Of a stretch of 64,000 nt of DNA, positions 1-8,682 are shown piece by piece. The position numbers were made by a program, and so were the translations under genes. The stretch comes from Theropithecus gelada (Eukaryota; Chordata; Mammalia; Primates; Cercopithecidae), in assembly GCF_003255815.1 (NCBI RefSeq), contig NC_037668.1, positions 86,597,783 through 86,661,782 of the forward strand, written 5' to 3'. Under the pieces are notes generated by a model. It ran no database searches. It saw only the letters and a program-made list of their open reading frames with translations, and had not been told where the DNA came from. Numbering within the stretch: position 1 is the first letter of the stretch; the number at the start of each line of letters is the position of its first letter.

Positions 1-52
1 ACTGCCCAGTTCTTTTTCTTCATTACACTTTAATCATATATTTATTTGTGTG

Positions 53-110
53 TCTCCCTCCCTCCCTCCCTCCCTCCCTCCCTCCCTCCCTTCCTTCCTT
101 GCTTCCTTCT
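53..110. repeat. (CCCT)n microsatellite grading to (CCTT)n
   Basis: About ten CCCT units followed by CCTT units, directly abutting the tail end of the Alu at 111; probably grown from its degenerate poly(T) tail. Confidence 0.9.
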
Positions 111-394
111 TGACAGAATCTAGCCTCTGTTGCCCAGGCTGGAACGTAGTGGCGCCATCTCAGCTCACTGCAACTTCCACCTCCTGGGTTCAAGCGATTC
201 TCCTGCCTCAGCCTCCTGAGTAGCTGGGATTACAGGCACCCACCACCATGCCCAGCTAATTTTTGTATTTTCAGTAGACAGACAGGGTTTCACCACGTTG
301 GCCAGGCTGGTCTCGAACCACTGACCTCAAGTAATAAGGCCACCTCAGCGTCCCAAAATGCTGGAATTACAGGTGTGAGCCACCATGCCTGGCC
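111..394 (-). mobile_element. Alu (AluS/J type)
   Basis: Full dimer in reverse orientation, from the degraded tail to the GGCC head. Scattered changes indicate an old copy. Confidence 0.93.
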
Positions 395-1249
395 TTGTGT
401 GTTTATTTACTGTTTCTTTTAGCTAGATGAGAAACTCCGTGAGGGAAGGCATCCTGTTGCTTTCATTCTTCTGTGTTCCTGGTTTCTGGCACAAAATAGG
501 ATTTCAATATTACTTGTAGTAGAAAATGAGTGCTATGGGAATGTAAAATGTTATTATCAGTTCCCCAACAGAATTTGTTTATATATCAAGGAGTTTATAA
601 AGTTTGTGTCAACTAGCCTCATTGAGCTTAAATCAATTCTAGGTGACCAGATAAAGTCAAGTTTGGTCTTGCAGCAGTGAGGACCAACTCTGTGCCGTAA
701 ACCTGGAAGGCCTGGCCTACACGGTTGCAGGTCTGTTTCATTCACATCTGTTTATTTGAGCTTCCTGACTCTGAACAGGTGGGCTCTAGACCATTTTGTA
801 AGATGATTTTCTTTCAGGTATCAAATGGACCCAATGGAGAGGAAAACGTAAGCATGGAACAAGTAGCATAAGAGGAAAGTAAATCTCCTGGTATCCCTCT
901 TTAGGCCTAACTCGTCAGAAAGTTGCATAAGAAGAAAGGTGGCACGATGTAGCCTGGACCAAACCATCTTCTTCCCATTTCTTCCCCAACTCTAAGACTA
1001 CTTTAAATACCACAGGCATTCTAAATAAAAGTAAAAACCTATCTTTGGTATTTCATCCCTTACCTAGCCTCCTCTTCATCCTCTAAACTGTTGCCAGCAT
1101 GAACCTTTCTCAACTTGAGGGTATTATGTCCCCACTCTGTTTCAAATTCACCTACTTTCTCCACCACCTATAGGATAACATGGAATGGATATTAATTCTC
1201 AACCCAAGCCTTCAACTTCCCTGCCTCTTCTCCCTTCAGTTTTCTTCTC
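395..1249. other. Non-coding, no feature recognised
   Basis: Mixed-composition sequence without a recognisable repeat or gene; short open frames only. Confidence 0.6.
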
Positions 1250-1600
1250 GCACCTTTGTTCCAAGCTTCTCTAAGCAGCTTTCAGGTCCCTAAACACAAG
1301 ATGTTTTCTCATACTTCTCTGCCTTTGCATGCAAGTTTCTTCCCAATCTTTTCTGCCTGGTAAGGCCCACTGGATCAGCTCAAATGTCACCTCTCCCATA
1401 AAGCATTTTCTAATAATGCCTCCTTCTGCTCCCATCTGGCACCTTTTTCTTATAGCATATATCTTGTGCAATTAGAATAGTTTCTATTTCATCTCCACAT
1501 TCCCCTCTACCAGAATGTGAGTTCCCTGAGAAGCGATTATATTTTGCTCATCATTGAATCCCCACAGCCAAGCACAGGGTCCCAAAGAGACCCAGGACCA
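1250..1600 (+). repeat. L2 fragment
   Basis: Reads as the L2 3' part in sense: the CAGCTCAAATGTCACCTC motif near 1376, the AATGTGAGTTCCCTGAGA block near 1513 and the CCCCACAGCCAAGCACAGG block near 1560. Confidence 0.7.
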
Positions 1601-2339
1601 GAGGAATGCCCTGCTTTGTGATGTCCAAAAGTCCAAAACCAAACAACTCAAGTTAGGTTCTAGAGTTCGGAAAGAATAGTTTTACCTTCTGGGGCCATCC
1701 CAGCTTCTAACCCTCTTCCTCTCTTCTATGAGATCCTACTTGACCACCATAGAGGTAGGTGGAGGAGGCAAGGGGCAATCAAACTAGAAGTCATGGTCTC
1801 TTTCCTTGGTTCAACCAATGCACTTCTCTAGTAATGAAATGACATGGAGGAATAGATGGATTAGCATGATTCCTGTCTCAGCAAGCAAACATTGGGTACT
1901 AATTTCTGGACCCCTGAACTATGTCTAACTTTACTAACAGAAAGTCCCCTCTGTCATTACCAATAAAGCTGGTTGTTTTTAATGAAGACACATCTGGAAC
2001 TGTTTTTGTGCCTGCCCAAGGACACAATTACTATCCTCCTTCATTTCTACCTTTAAAACTAATGTTTCAGGCAGACCCATTTAATGTAAGCAGATGCCCA
2101 CTTGTATTAGTGGAGGCAGGAAGGGACACTGTGTGTGGCTGGATGTATGAATGTGTTAACAGTTTAATTCTTTTAAGAACACTCACTAAGAACTAGGCTT
2201 TAGAACTTGAGGGTTGGCCAGGTTTGACTTTGAGGAGGCGAAGGTTGATCCATCGCGAGTTATGCACCTGGAAATGAATGAAGTATATTTACGAGAAGAA
2301 ACTGAGACTTGGAATTATGTTGGAGGAGGGTTTGAGCTC

Positions 2340-2660
2340 ACTTGTTCTTTCAGTCATCAAACGTTTATTTCATGAACATCTACTATATGCTAGGCGCTGC
2401 ATTAGAAGTTTGGGAGTCCATTGATGAAGAGGATAGGGTTCTGACCGGCAGACACAGAGGTTCATAACACATTTTGGTAAGTGCTATCATAGGATTTTTC
2501 ATGAAATGTTATCATGCTCACTAGGGAATTATTAATTCCCTTTGAAGATGGAGTTACCAACAGAAGCTTTACAGAGAAGGTGTCACTTACGCCAAGACTT
2601 GAAGAATGGGTAGGATTTATCAGTTGAACTAGAAGGAAAGGTATTCCAGGCAAATACATG
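2340..2660 (-). repeat. L2 fragment
   Basis: Antisense L2 3' end: a variant of TTCATGAACATCTACTATATGC near 2368, then a degenerate AGTGCTATCATAGG block and a TTCCAGGCA block near 2644. Confidence 0.65.
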
Positions 2661-2883
2661 AAAGCAGAAACATGAAGGGGTGAAAAAGCAAGGGATTTAG
2701 ATTCATACAAAGATATGTTTCTGATAGTGGGCATGTAAGCTGGTCAGTTCGTGGTTTATCAACTTTTTTTTTTTTTTTTGAGTCATGGAACTCTGGGAGG
2801 GTCAAATAAAAGCAATAATCTCTCTCCTCAGAAGAGTGTGTACAGACACACACACACAACTTTCTGGGCATTTTCATTGAGTT

Positions 2884-2920
2884 CATGAACCCTCTGTCTT
2901 GATAGACACAGAGGGTTATG
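2884..2920. repeat. Inverted repeat (hairpin)
   Basis: AACCCTCTGT at 2888-2897 pairs perfectly with ACAGAGGGTT at 2908-2917; CAT/ATG flank the arms with one bulged base. The loop is 10 nt. Confidence 0.85.
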
Positions 2921-2929
2921 TCCCTGATT

Positions 2930-4326
2930 GAATTATTTTATATATGTAACATATATATGTAAAACAAATTCAGAGGATTAATGACTATGTGTCACTAGCT
3001 TCATCTGCTCCAACTATTAGTGTTACCTAAAGATTAACTCATTGAAGGCCCATAATGAAGTTAATCATTAAGTGTTTATAAGCAGTTAATCTTTTGTCTC
3101 CAAAATTTACCAGAGATCATGGTTAATTTCCTCTACCACAATTATTTATTTCCACCCCTTTTGGTTAGAATGGTTAGAATTTCAAGACTATACATTTAGA
3201 ATGTTAATTGAAACAATCAGGCATGGGGATAGGCCTGAGTTTCAGACTTTTTTTTTTTTTTTTTTAAACACTGAAATCTAAAGCAAACTGGGGAGTGGTG
3301 TGGCTTTTCTGTGCTGTACTGTTGTCTGGGCTTAGTCTACCTTTGCAGGTAATTAATTCCCCAGCCTGCTTATTTTTTCTAGTTGGCTCTTGTTTAGCTT
3401 CCACAGAGCCCCACCCCAAAGTGCTTTATTGTCCCTCTGCTATTTCTACATATGGTCAAAATCATCTCACCTTCCGGGTTGCTGACATCGGCAAATTCAG
3501 TTTGGCAAACCGGGCTCTGCTCCCAGTAACCCTTTGTTCAAGAAGTGTTATTACAAGGGAGAGTATACCCGAAGCTAACAAGCCTGTCCAATCTCTTCCA
3601 CTCCTAGAGATACTCCTAAGGAGAAACTCTGTGTATTTGGATTTACAGCCACAGGCAGGATATTAGCACTCCCAGACCTATTGGGTACTAGAACATTGCT
3701 AATGAGCAAACAGCCCTGCCTCAATTAGTGGTTTGTGAAATATTCCTGGATATCAAATTGCTTTTGCTGCCTGATAATCACACTGGCTCTTGGGATGAAA
3801 AGCAACCAAGCCAAAAATTGTTCCCTTGTTGAGCACTGCCTTGTTGATCTCCTAAGTTACATCTGTAGTCAGAATTTAAGTTTCCCATCTCCCTAGAGCT
3901 GAGGTTTGATTTATGCATGTAATCATTGAGTTGGTGTTCATGTTTTCTCTTATGAATCTTTTCCATAGTATTAGATGACTATCTTTTGAGACTGATTCTA
4001 TAATTACTTAAACAAGGTTGATTATTTGAGAAACAAATTAAGAAATAAACTATAGACAGATCCAAAATGCTAAACTGCTAGTTTCCTTAGACATAGGTAT
4101 TTATTTGGGGGTAAAGCGTGGTAGCAGAGAGGAGGGAATTAATGAAATTGGGAGACTGTTTCATTCAGATCACAACTTCCAGTTTGACTCTTCCTAAATT
4201 CTTTGCTTCTTAATTTTCAAGTCACTTCAGATTGCAGCAATGTTAACCTCAGCAACTAAAAATAAAAGCTTCAGTATATTACTTGGGAAGAAAAAAGTAG
4301 TAAAGGGAAGCAATTCAAGATCTGTT
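2930..4326. other. Repeat-poor downstream flank of JUN
   Basis: AT-rich sequence with no repeat that I recognise apart from a poly(T) run near 3250. A 123-codon plus-strand frame (3295-3666) begins with GTG and resembles nothing. This is a candidate conserved non-coding stretch. Confidence 0.5.
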
Positions 4327-4343
4327 ATTGGTATTTGAATACA

Positions 4344-4349
4344 TTTATT
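4344..4349 (-). terminator. JUN: JUN distal poly(A) signal AATAAA
   Basis: Last of five canonical hexamers in the 3'UTR; cleavage is expected about 15-20 nt further on, near 4327. It predicts an mRNA of about 3.3 kb, matching the longer JUN transcript. Other hexamers at 4941-4946, 4875-4880 and 4717-4722 may also be used. Confidence 0.75.
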
Positions 4350-5050
4350 GTGACAAGAATGCTGTTATAAATATTCATAAGCAAAGGCCATCTTTTAATC
4401 TAGGAATTGTCAAAGAGAAGATTCCAAATTGGAAGGATACATCTTTTGTAAAATCTGCCACCAATTCCTGCTTTGAGAATAAGCATCTATTGTTAAATTT
4501 CTACTAACATTATAAATGGTCACAGCACATGCCACTTGATACAATCCCAAACTTTGAAATGTTTGACTTCCCAGTGGGCTGTCCCTCTCCACTGCAACAC
4601 GCCACCCTTCCTCCAGCCTCCTGAAACATCGCACTATCCTTTGGTAAGCAATTCCATATAGATAGCTGGGGGAAGAAGAGTATAACCTGACCATAGAAGC
4701 AGGTACATCAGGAACATTTATTTCTAAAGTCTAATAGAGAACAGTTTTTACTGCTTGATAGTAAGAAGCACTGAGAGTGGTTTTAATTGACATTCTTAAC
4801 TCTTTCAACTCCACCTAGATAGCTAGTATCTATAGATGATGCAGAAAAGAGGTTAGGGGAGTACTTTTCAATAGTTTATTGTATTTTCTTAAATATCCTT
4901 TCTGGAATTTTCAGAAACAAAACATAAAAAAATTATATACTTTATTACAAATGGTAAACTCAGAGTGCTCCAAATCTCTTATTTACAAACAACACTGGGC
5001 AGGACACCCAAACAAACAAACAAGAAATAACTTACAAAGGCATGAAGCTG

Positions 5051-5056
5051 TTTATT
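5051..5056 (-). terminator. JUN: JUN proximal poly(A) signal AATAAA
   Basis: AATAAA in the JUN sense strand about 565 nt after the stop codon. With the start site near 7602 it predicts an mRNA of about 2.6 kb plus poly(A), matching the shorter of the two JUN mRNAs (about 2.7 kb). Confidence 0.75.
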
Positions 5057-5178
5057 GACAGTAATCAGCTTTCATCAAATTAAAAAATATATATATGTAC
5101 ATACACAGTTAACGAAGGCAGGCCAGAAAGAGTTCATCTGTAGGCTCAGCCTCGCTCTCACAAACCTCCCTCCTGCCG

Positions 5179-5202
5179 CCCCTCCCCAGCCCTCCCCCCC
5201 CC
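5179..5202 (-). promoter_or_regulatory. JUN: Predicted RNA G-quadruplex in the JUN 3'UTR
   Basis: In the mRNA this reads as four G tracts of 9, 3, 4 and 4 separated by loops of 1, 2 and 1 nt, a canonical three-tetrad G-quadruplex pattern with very short loops. It lies between the stop codon and the proximal poly(A) signal, so both mRNA isoforms carry it. Folding is inferred from the pattern only. Confidence 0.6.
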
Positions 5203-5619
5203 GCTTTGTGTTCTTAATGAGTACTACAGAAGCAATCTACAGTCTCTATTGCAGTTTGTAACCCCCTCCCCCTCCCCCCTTTAATACTGAATGAAATCGA
5301 ATGTTAGGTCCATGCAGTTCTTGGTCAATGTTAACGAAAAGTCCAACGTTCCGTCCGCGCGGGGACAGCCCGTCCGCAAAGCGGGGCAGCCCGCAGGCGG
5401 CCGCTCCCTGGCTCCACGCCAAGGGAGGGCGCGCCAAGTCCTTCCCACTCGTGCACACTGGGGGCGCCGTCAGGACGCAACCCAGTCCAACTTGGATACC
5501 CTTGGCTTTAGTTCTCGGACACTTCTTTTTTCTCTCCGTCGCAACTTGTCAAGTTCTCAAGTCTGTCTCTCTGTGTTATTTTTTTTCTCCGTTGCCCCTC
5601 AGCCCCCAACAGTCTCTCT

Positions 5620-6624
5620 TCAAAATGTTTGCAACTGCTGCGTTAGCATGAGTTGGCACCCACTGTTAACGTGGTTCATGACTTTCTGTTTAAGCTGTGC
5701 CACCTGTTCCCTGAGCATGTTGGCCGTGGACGCCAGCTCCGAGTTCTGAGCTTTCAAGGTTTTCACTTTTTCCTCCAGCCGGGCGATTCTCTCCAGCTTC
5801 CTTTTTCGGCACTTGGAGGCAGCAATGCGGTTCCTCATACGCTTCCTCTCCGCCTTGATCCGCTCCTGGGACTCCATGTCAATGGGGGACAGGGGCGGCG
5901 TCTCGCCAGGCATCTCGGGCACTGTCTGAGGCTCCTCCTTCAGGGCTTGCAGCCGCGGGTGCTGCACGGGCATCTGCTGGGGCAGGTGGTGCGGCGGCTG
6001 CGGCGGCGGCTGCTGCTGCTGGGGTTGCGCGGGAAAGGCCAGGCCGGCCGCGCCGTAGGAGGGCGCCCCGCCGCCGCTGCTCAGCGCGCCTGGGTTGAAG
6101 TTGCTGAGGTTGGCGTAGACGGGCGGCTCGCTGTGCAGGCTGGCGCTGAAGCCTCCGCTGCCGCTGCCCCCTGCCACCGAGGCTACCGCTGGAGCTACCA
6201 TGCCCGCCCCGCTGACCGGCTGCGCCGCTGACGTGACGCTGGGCAGCGTGTTCTGGCTGTGCAGTTCGGCCAGGGCGCGCACGAAGCCCTCGGCGAAGCC
6301 CTCCTGCTCGTCTGTCACGTTCTTGGGGCACAGGAACTGGGTGGGGGTCGGCGTGGTGGTGATGTGCCCGTTGCTGGACTGGATTATCAGGCGCTCCAGC
6401 TCGGGCGACGCCAGCTTGAGCAGCCCCACGTCGGGCGAGGTGAGGAGGTCCGAGTTCTTGGCGCGGAGGTGCGGCTTCAGGCTCCCCACTGGGTCGGCCA
6501 GATTCAGGGTCATGCTCTGTTTCAGGATCTTGGGGTTACTGTAGCCATAAGCTCCGCTCTCGGACGGGAGGAACGAGGCGTTGAGGGCATCATCATAGAA
6601 GGTCGTTTCCATCTTTGCAGTCAT
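5620..6624 (-). CDS. JUN: c-Jun, AP-1 bZIP transcription factor (intronless)
   Basis: c-Jun is the nuclear AP-1 subunit; it dimerises with FOS, ATF or JUN proteins and binds TGAC/GTCA-type sites. The frame runs from an ATG at 6622-6624 to a TGA at 5620-5622 without an intron, giving 334 residues. N-terminal JNK features are present: the delta/docking region at about residues 30-57, Ser63-Pro and Ser73-Pro, and Thr91/Thr93. A Gln/Pro tract lies at residues 200-213. The GSK3/CK2 cluster holds Thr242 and Ser246. The basic region is about 254-279 with redox Cys272 (human Cys269), followed by a leucine zipper with Leu at 283, 290, 297, 304 and 311. The protein ends in QQLQTF. Human c-Jun has 331 residues; the three extra ones here lie in the Gln/Pro tract. 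The first ATG is chosen because it matches the known N terminus MTAKMETTF. The frame is also open upstream of this ATG without any AUG (see findings). No damage is seen. Confidence 0.99.
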   Translation of the reverse strand: MTAKMETTFYDDALNASFLPSESGAYGYSNPKILKQSMTLNLADPVGSLKPHLRAKNSDLLTSPDVGLLKLASPELERLIIQSSNGHITTTPTPTQFLCPKNVTDEQEGFAEGFVRALAELHSQNTLPSVTSAAQPVSGAGMVAPAVASVAGGSGSGGFSASLHSEPPVYANLSNFNPGALSSGGGAPSYGAAGLAFPAQPQQQQPPPQPPHHLPQQMPVQHPRLQALKEEPQTVPEMPGETPPLSPIDMESQERIKAERKRMRNRIAASKCRKRKLERIARLEEKVKTLKAQNSELASTANMLREQVAQLKQKVMNHVNSGCQLMLTQQLQTF

Positions 6625-7602
6625 AGAACAGTCCGTCACTTCACGTGAGGTTAGTTTGGGCTGCGTGCTGAAGTTTCGGGGCCGCAACAGCGCTCTGGCA
6701 AGCGGGGGACACCCGTGTCCCCCGGGGCCTTTGGCAGGGAAAGTTTCTCTAAGAGCGCGCGCACCCGCTGGTTGTCGTCCCCGCTGCGCCCTCCTCACCA
6801 GCTCGCTCCAGGGAGCGCAGGGTTAATTAAGATGCCTCCCGCACTCTTACTTGTCGACTCGCGCGCGCGCTACCCGGCTTTGAAAAGTCGCGGTCACTCA
6901 CTGAGCGCTCTTCGGGCGCCGCCGTTCCTTGGAGTCCGCGGGCGAACTCGCTTCCCAGAGCAGCGGCTCTCCTGGCGGCGCGGATCAGTGCCGACCCGCA
7001 GAGGCCGACCAGCGGCGGGTGTCGGCCGCCCGGACTCCGACGACTTGTCCCCTCCTCCGCTGCGAGGGGGAGGGGGCGCCCGGCAGCCGCGGCTCGCGCT
7101 CGCCCAAGTTCAGCAACCGGTGCGAGCGAAGCTGAGCGCACGTCCTTCTTCTTTTGCGTGGCTGTCCGCCGCCTCCTGGTCTTTACCGCCGCCGAATAGC
7201 CTAAGACGCAGGAAAGGCTTGCAAAAGTTCGCTCCGGGACTCTGGGCCAGTTGTCTCCGGTCCTCCGGGCCGAGAAAGTTCTTTGCTGCTGCAGTCGCTC
7301 GCCGACTTCCCCCGGCGGGCGCGTGGGTACCGCTGCTCGCCACCGCTGTCAACAGCGCCTGGGCAGCAGGGCTCTCTTCCTGGGGGCGGCTGGAGACCAG
7401 GCTCTCTGGGCACTCCTCGTAACACCAGCCCGGGAGCCACAGGCGCTAGCTCTGGGCAGTTGGAGAGAAGGTGGAAAAGAAAATAAGATTTGCAGTTCGG
7501 ACTATACTGCCGTCCTGGCTGGCTGGCTGTGTCTGTCTGCCTGCCTGAGTCCGCGCACCTCCACTCCCGCCTCGCTGCTTCAGCCACACTCAGTGCAACT
7601 CT
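6625..7602 (-). other. JUN: JUN 5' untranslated region (GC-rich, AUG-free)
   Basis: The leader extends about 978 nt from the inferred start site to the ATG. It is GC-rich, and a base-by-base reading found no ATG in any frame on the JUN strand. The first ATG upstream of the initiator is at 7664-7666, in the promoter. JUN mRNA translation through a structured leader (eIF3-binding stem-loop, reported cap-independent activity) is known from other mammals; the structure was not computed here. Confidence 0.85.
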
Positions 7603-7651
7603 GAGCCCTTATCCAGCTCGAGCTCAACACTTATCTGCTACCAGTCAACCC

Positions 7652-7661
7652 CTAAAAATAG
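7652..7661 (-). promoter_or_regulatory. MEF2/RSRF site
   Basis: CTATTTTTAG in the JUN sense strand at about -59 to -50, a perfect MEF2 consensus. It mediates serum, EGF and MAPK (ERK5/p38) induction of JUN in known systems and may stand in for a TATA box. Confidence 0.88.
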
Positions 7662-7665
7662 CCCA

Positions 7666-7673
7666 TGATGTCA
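7666..7673 (-). promoter_or_regulatory. jun1TRE (proximal AP-1/ATF-like site)
   Basis: TGACATCA in the JUN sense strand. This 8-bp variant TRE is bound by c-Jun/ATF2 heterodimers and is the main autoregulation site of JUN. It is used here to anchor the transcription start. Confidence 0.92.
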
Positions 7674-7688
7674 CCCCAAGGCCTTCCC

Positions 7689-7693
7689 ATTGG
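7689..7693 (-). promoter_or_regulatory. CCAAT box (CTF/NF-Y type)
   Basis: CCAAT in the JUN sense strand at about -91 to -87, the position of the known CTF/NF-Y element. Confidence 0.85.
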
Positions 7694-7708
7694 CTCGCGT
7701 CGCTCTCA

Positions 7709-7726
7709 GGGGGGCGGGCCCGCCCG
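7709..7726 (-). promoter_or_regulatory. Sp1 GC box with overlapping GC palindrome
   Basis: A GGGGCGGG-type box followed at once by GCCCGCCC, so the core reads as the palindrome GCGGGCCCGC. It lies at about -107 to -124, where the JUN Sp1 site is known. Confidence 0.8.
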
Positions 7727-7733
7727 TCACCAT

Positions 7734-7742
7734 GGAGACTCC
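7734..7742 (-). promoter_or_regulatory. NF-jun site
   Basis: GGAGTCTCC in the JUN sense strand at -140 to -132, identical in sequence and position to the published NF-jun element. Confidence 0.8.
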
Positions 7743-7784
7743 ACCCTAGAAGATTCTTCTCTGGGCCCGCGGAGGCTCACGGGA

Positions 7785-7792
7785 TGAGGTAA
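7785..7792 (-). promoter_or_regulatory. jun2TRE (distal AP-1/ATF-like site)
   Basis: TTACCTCA in the JUN sense strand at -190 to -183, the second JUN/ATF2 autoregulatory element. Its spacing to jun1TRE matches the human promoter. Confidence 0.88.
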
Positions 7793-7922
7793 TGCTCCGC
7801 TGCCCTCCTACAGTCGGGCCCTTCTTTCTCCTACCCTCCCCCCTGCCGCACGCCTCTCGGCCCTCTCTTCCCCGGTCCCCTCCCCGGGCCGTTTTTCCCG
7901 GCCCGCCCGGTGCATTGTGGGC

Positions 7923-7929
7923 TGACGTC
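7923..7929. promoter_or_regulatory. CRE-like TGACGTC
   Basis: TGACGTC followed by T, one base short of the full CRE palindrome, about 320 bp upstream of the JUN start within the CpG island. It could serve JUN or a divergent transcript; no function is shown by the sequence. Confidence 0.4.
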
Positions 7930-8614
7930 TTGGGGTTTGACTGTCTAGTGACGGTGGCTGCCGCGAGCGGGCGGACGCTCGCAACCTCTGACGGAGGGGG
8001 CTCAAGTTCACGGCTGCGGACTGGGATACAGGGGATGCGGGGACCCGGGAGGCCAGGGAACCCGGCCAGTTGTTTTGGGTCAAGGGTGCGGGCGAGGGGT
8101 GGTTGTGTTTCCCCACTTGTGGGGCTCGAAGTCATCCACCGGCGTCCGCCACCGCGCGGGGCGGGAGGCTGAGAGTCCAGGTCCGCCGCCCCCCCGCACT
8201 TCCGGGGGGCGGGAGCACCGCCCTTAAGGTGGCTCTGTGAAGTCCCAGTTGGGGGCGAGCCTAAGGGGGCTTAGGTCTCCCGAGAGTCGGCCCCCCACGT
8301 TGAGAAACGCTCCGAAGTTTGCATCTCGGTCAAGTTCAGGAGCGATGGTCCGCGGGGTTGTCTGGCTGCTCTTAGAAGCTGAGAGATTTGTAGTGCCCAA
8401 AACTGGACGCTCAGCTGAGTCTCCGTTGCACCCCATTTCATCCTCCGGGACCGTGGGGGAAAGGGCGCGGGGGATCACAGTTTTGCCTCCGAGGGGCAGT
8501 TTTTATAGTGGGCGCAATTAGTGGGTAACAGGGTCCAGATGGGAACAAGCATGTAGGCGATCCGAAACTCGGGGAACCCCGGTGTTAGTCTACTCCCCTT
8601 CCCGCCCCCGGACA

Positions 8615-8682
8615 ACACACACTCGCTTAACACAACACGCACAACATGCGCCCGCGCGCACACACACACACGCACACACTCT
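8615..8682. repeat. CA-rich low-complexity tract
   Basis: Interrupted CA dinucleotides with CG insertions, longest pure run near 8660-8670, at the upstream edge of the JUN CpG island. Confidence 0.85.

Larger units (their letters stand above)
4327..5619 (-). other. JUN: JUN 3' untranslated region
   Basis: This is the stretch from the JUN stop codon to the distal poly(A) site, about 1.29 kb. It is AT-rich except for two C-rich blocks on the plus strand at 5179-5202 and 5262-5279, which are G-rich in the mRNA. AUUUA pentamers in the mRNA lie at 4890-4894, 4513-4517, 4494-4498 and 4368-4372, all beyond the proximal poly(A) signal. c-jun is known as an unstable immediate-early mRNA with a class III AU-rich element. 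The distal end resembles what I remember of the human mRNA 3' end (AATAAATG followed by ATACCAA). Confidence 0.85.
7603..7800 (-). promoter_or_regulatory. JUN: JUN proximal promoter
   Basis: TATA-less promoter identified by six known elements in the right order. Taking jun1TRE (7666-7673) as -71 to -64 sets +1 near 7602. With that anchor NF-jun falls at -140 to -132 and jun2TRE at -190 to -183, exactly the positions published for human JUN, which supports the anchor independently. The region is GC-rich and continuous with the 5'UTR CpG island. Confidence 0.93.
5335..8350. other. JUN CpG island
   Basis: Dense CpG dinucleotides begin sharply near 5340, in the 3'UTR just downstream of the stop, and continue through the CDS, 5'UTR and promoter to about 8.35 kb. 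The island covers about 750 bp upstream of the start site, wider than the core promoter, as is usual for divergent promoters. Confidence 0.88.

Noticed and set aside
3295..3666. 123-codon plus-strand frame with a hydrophobic start
   Set aside because: Starts with GTG, not ATG; no promoter, splice or homology evidence.
5653..6231. 192-codon plus-strand frame opposite the JUN CDS
   Set aside because: Shadow of the GC-rich JUN codons; no domain, and low-complexity Leu/Arg/Gly content.
6715..7422. 235-codon plus-strand frame opposite the JUN 5'UTR
   Set aside because: Composition effect of the CpG island; Arg/Ser/Pro-rich, with no motif.
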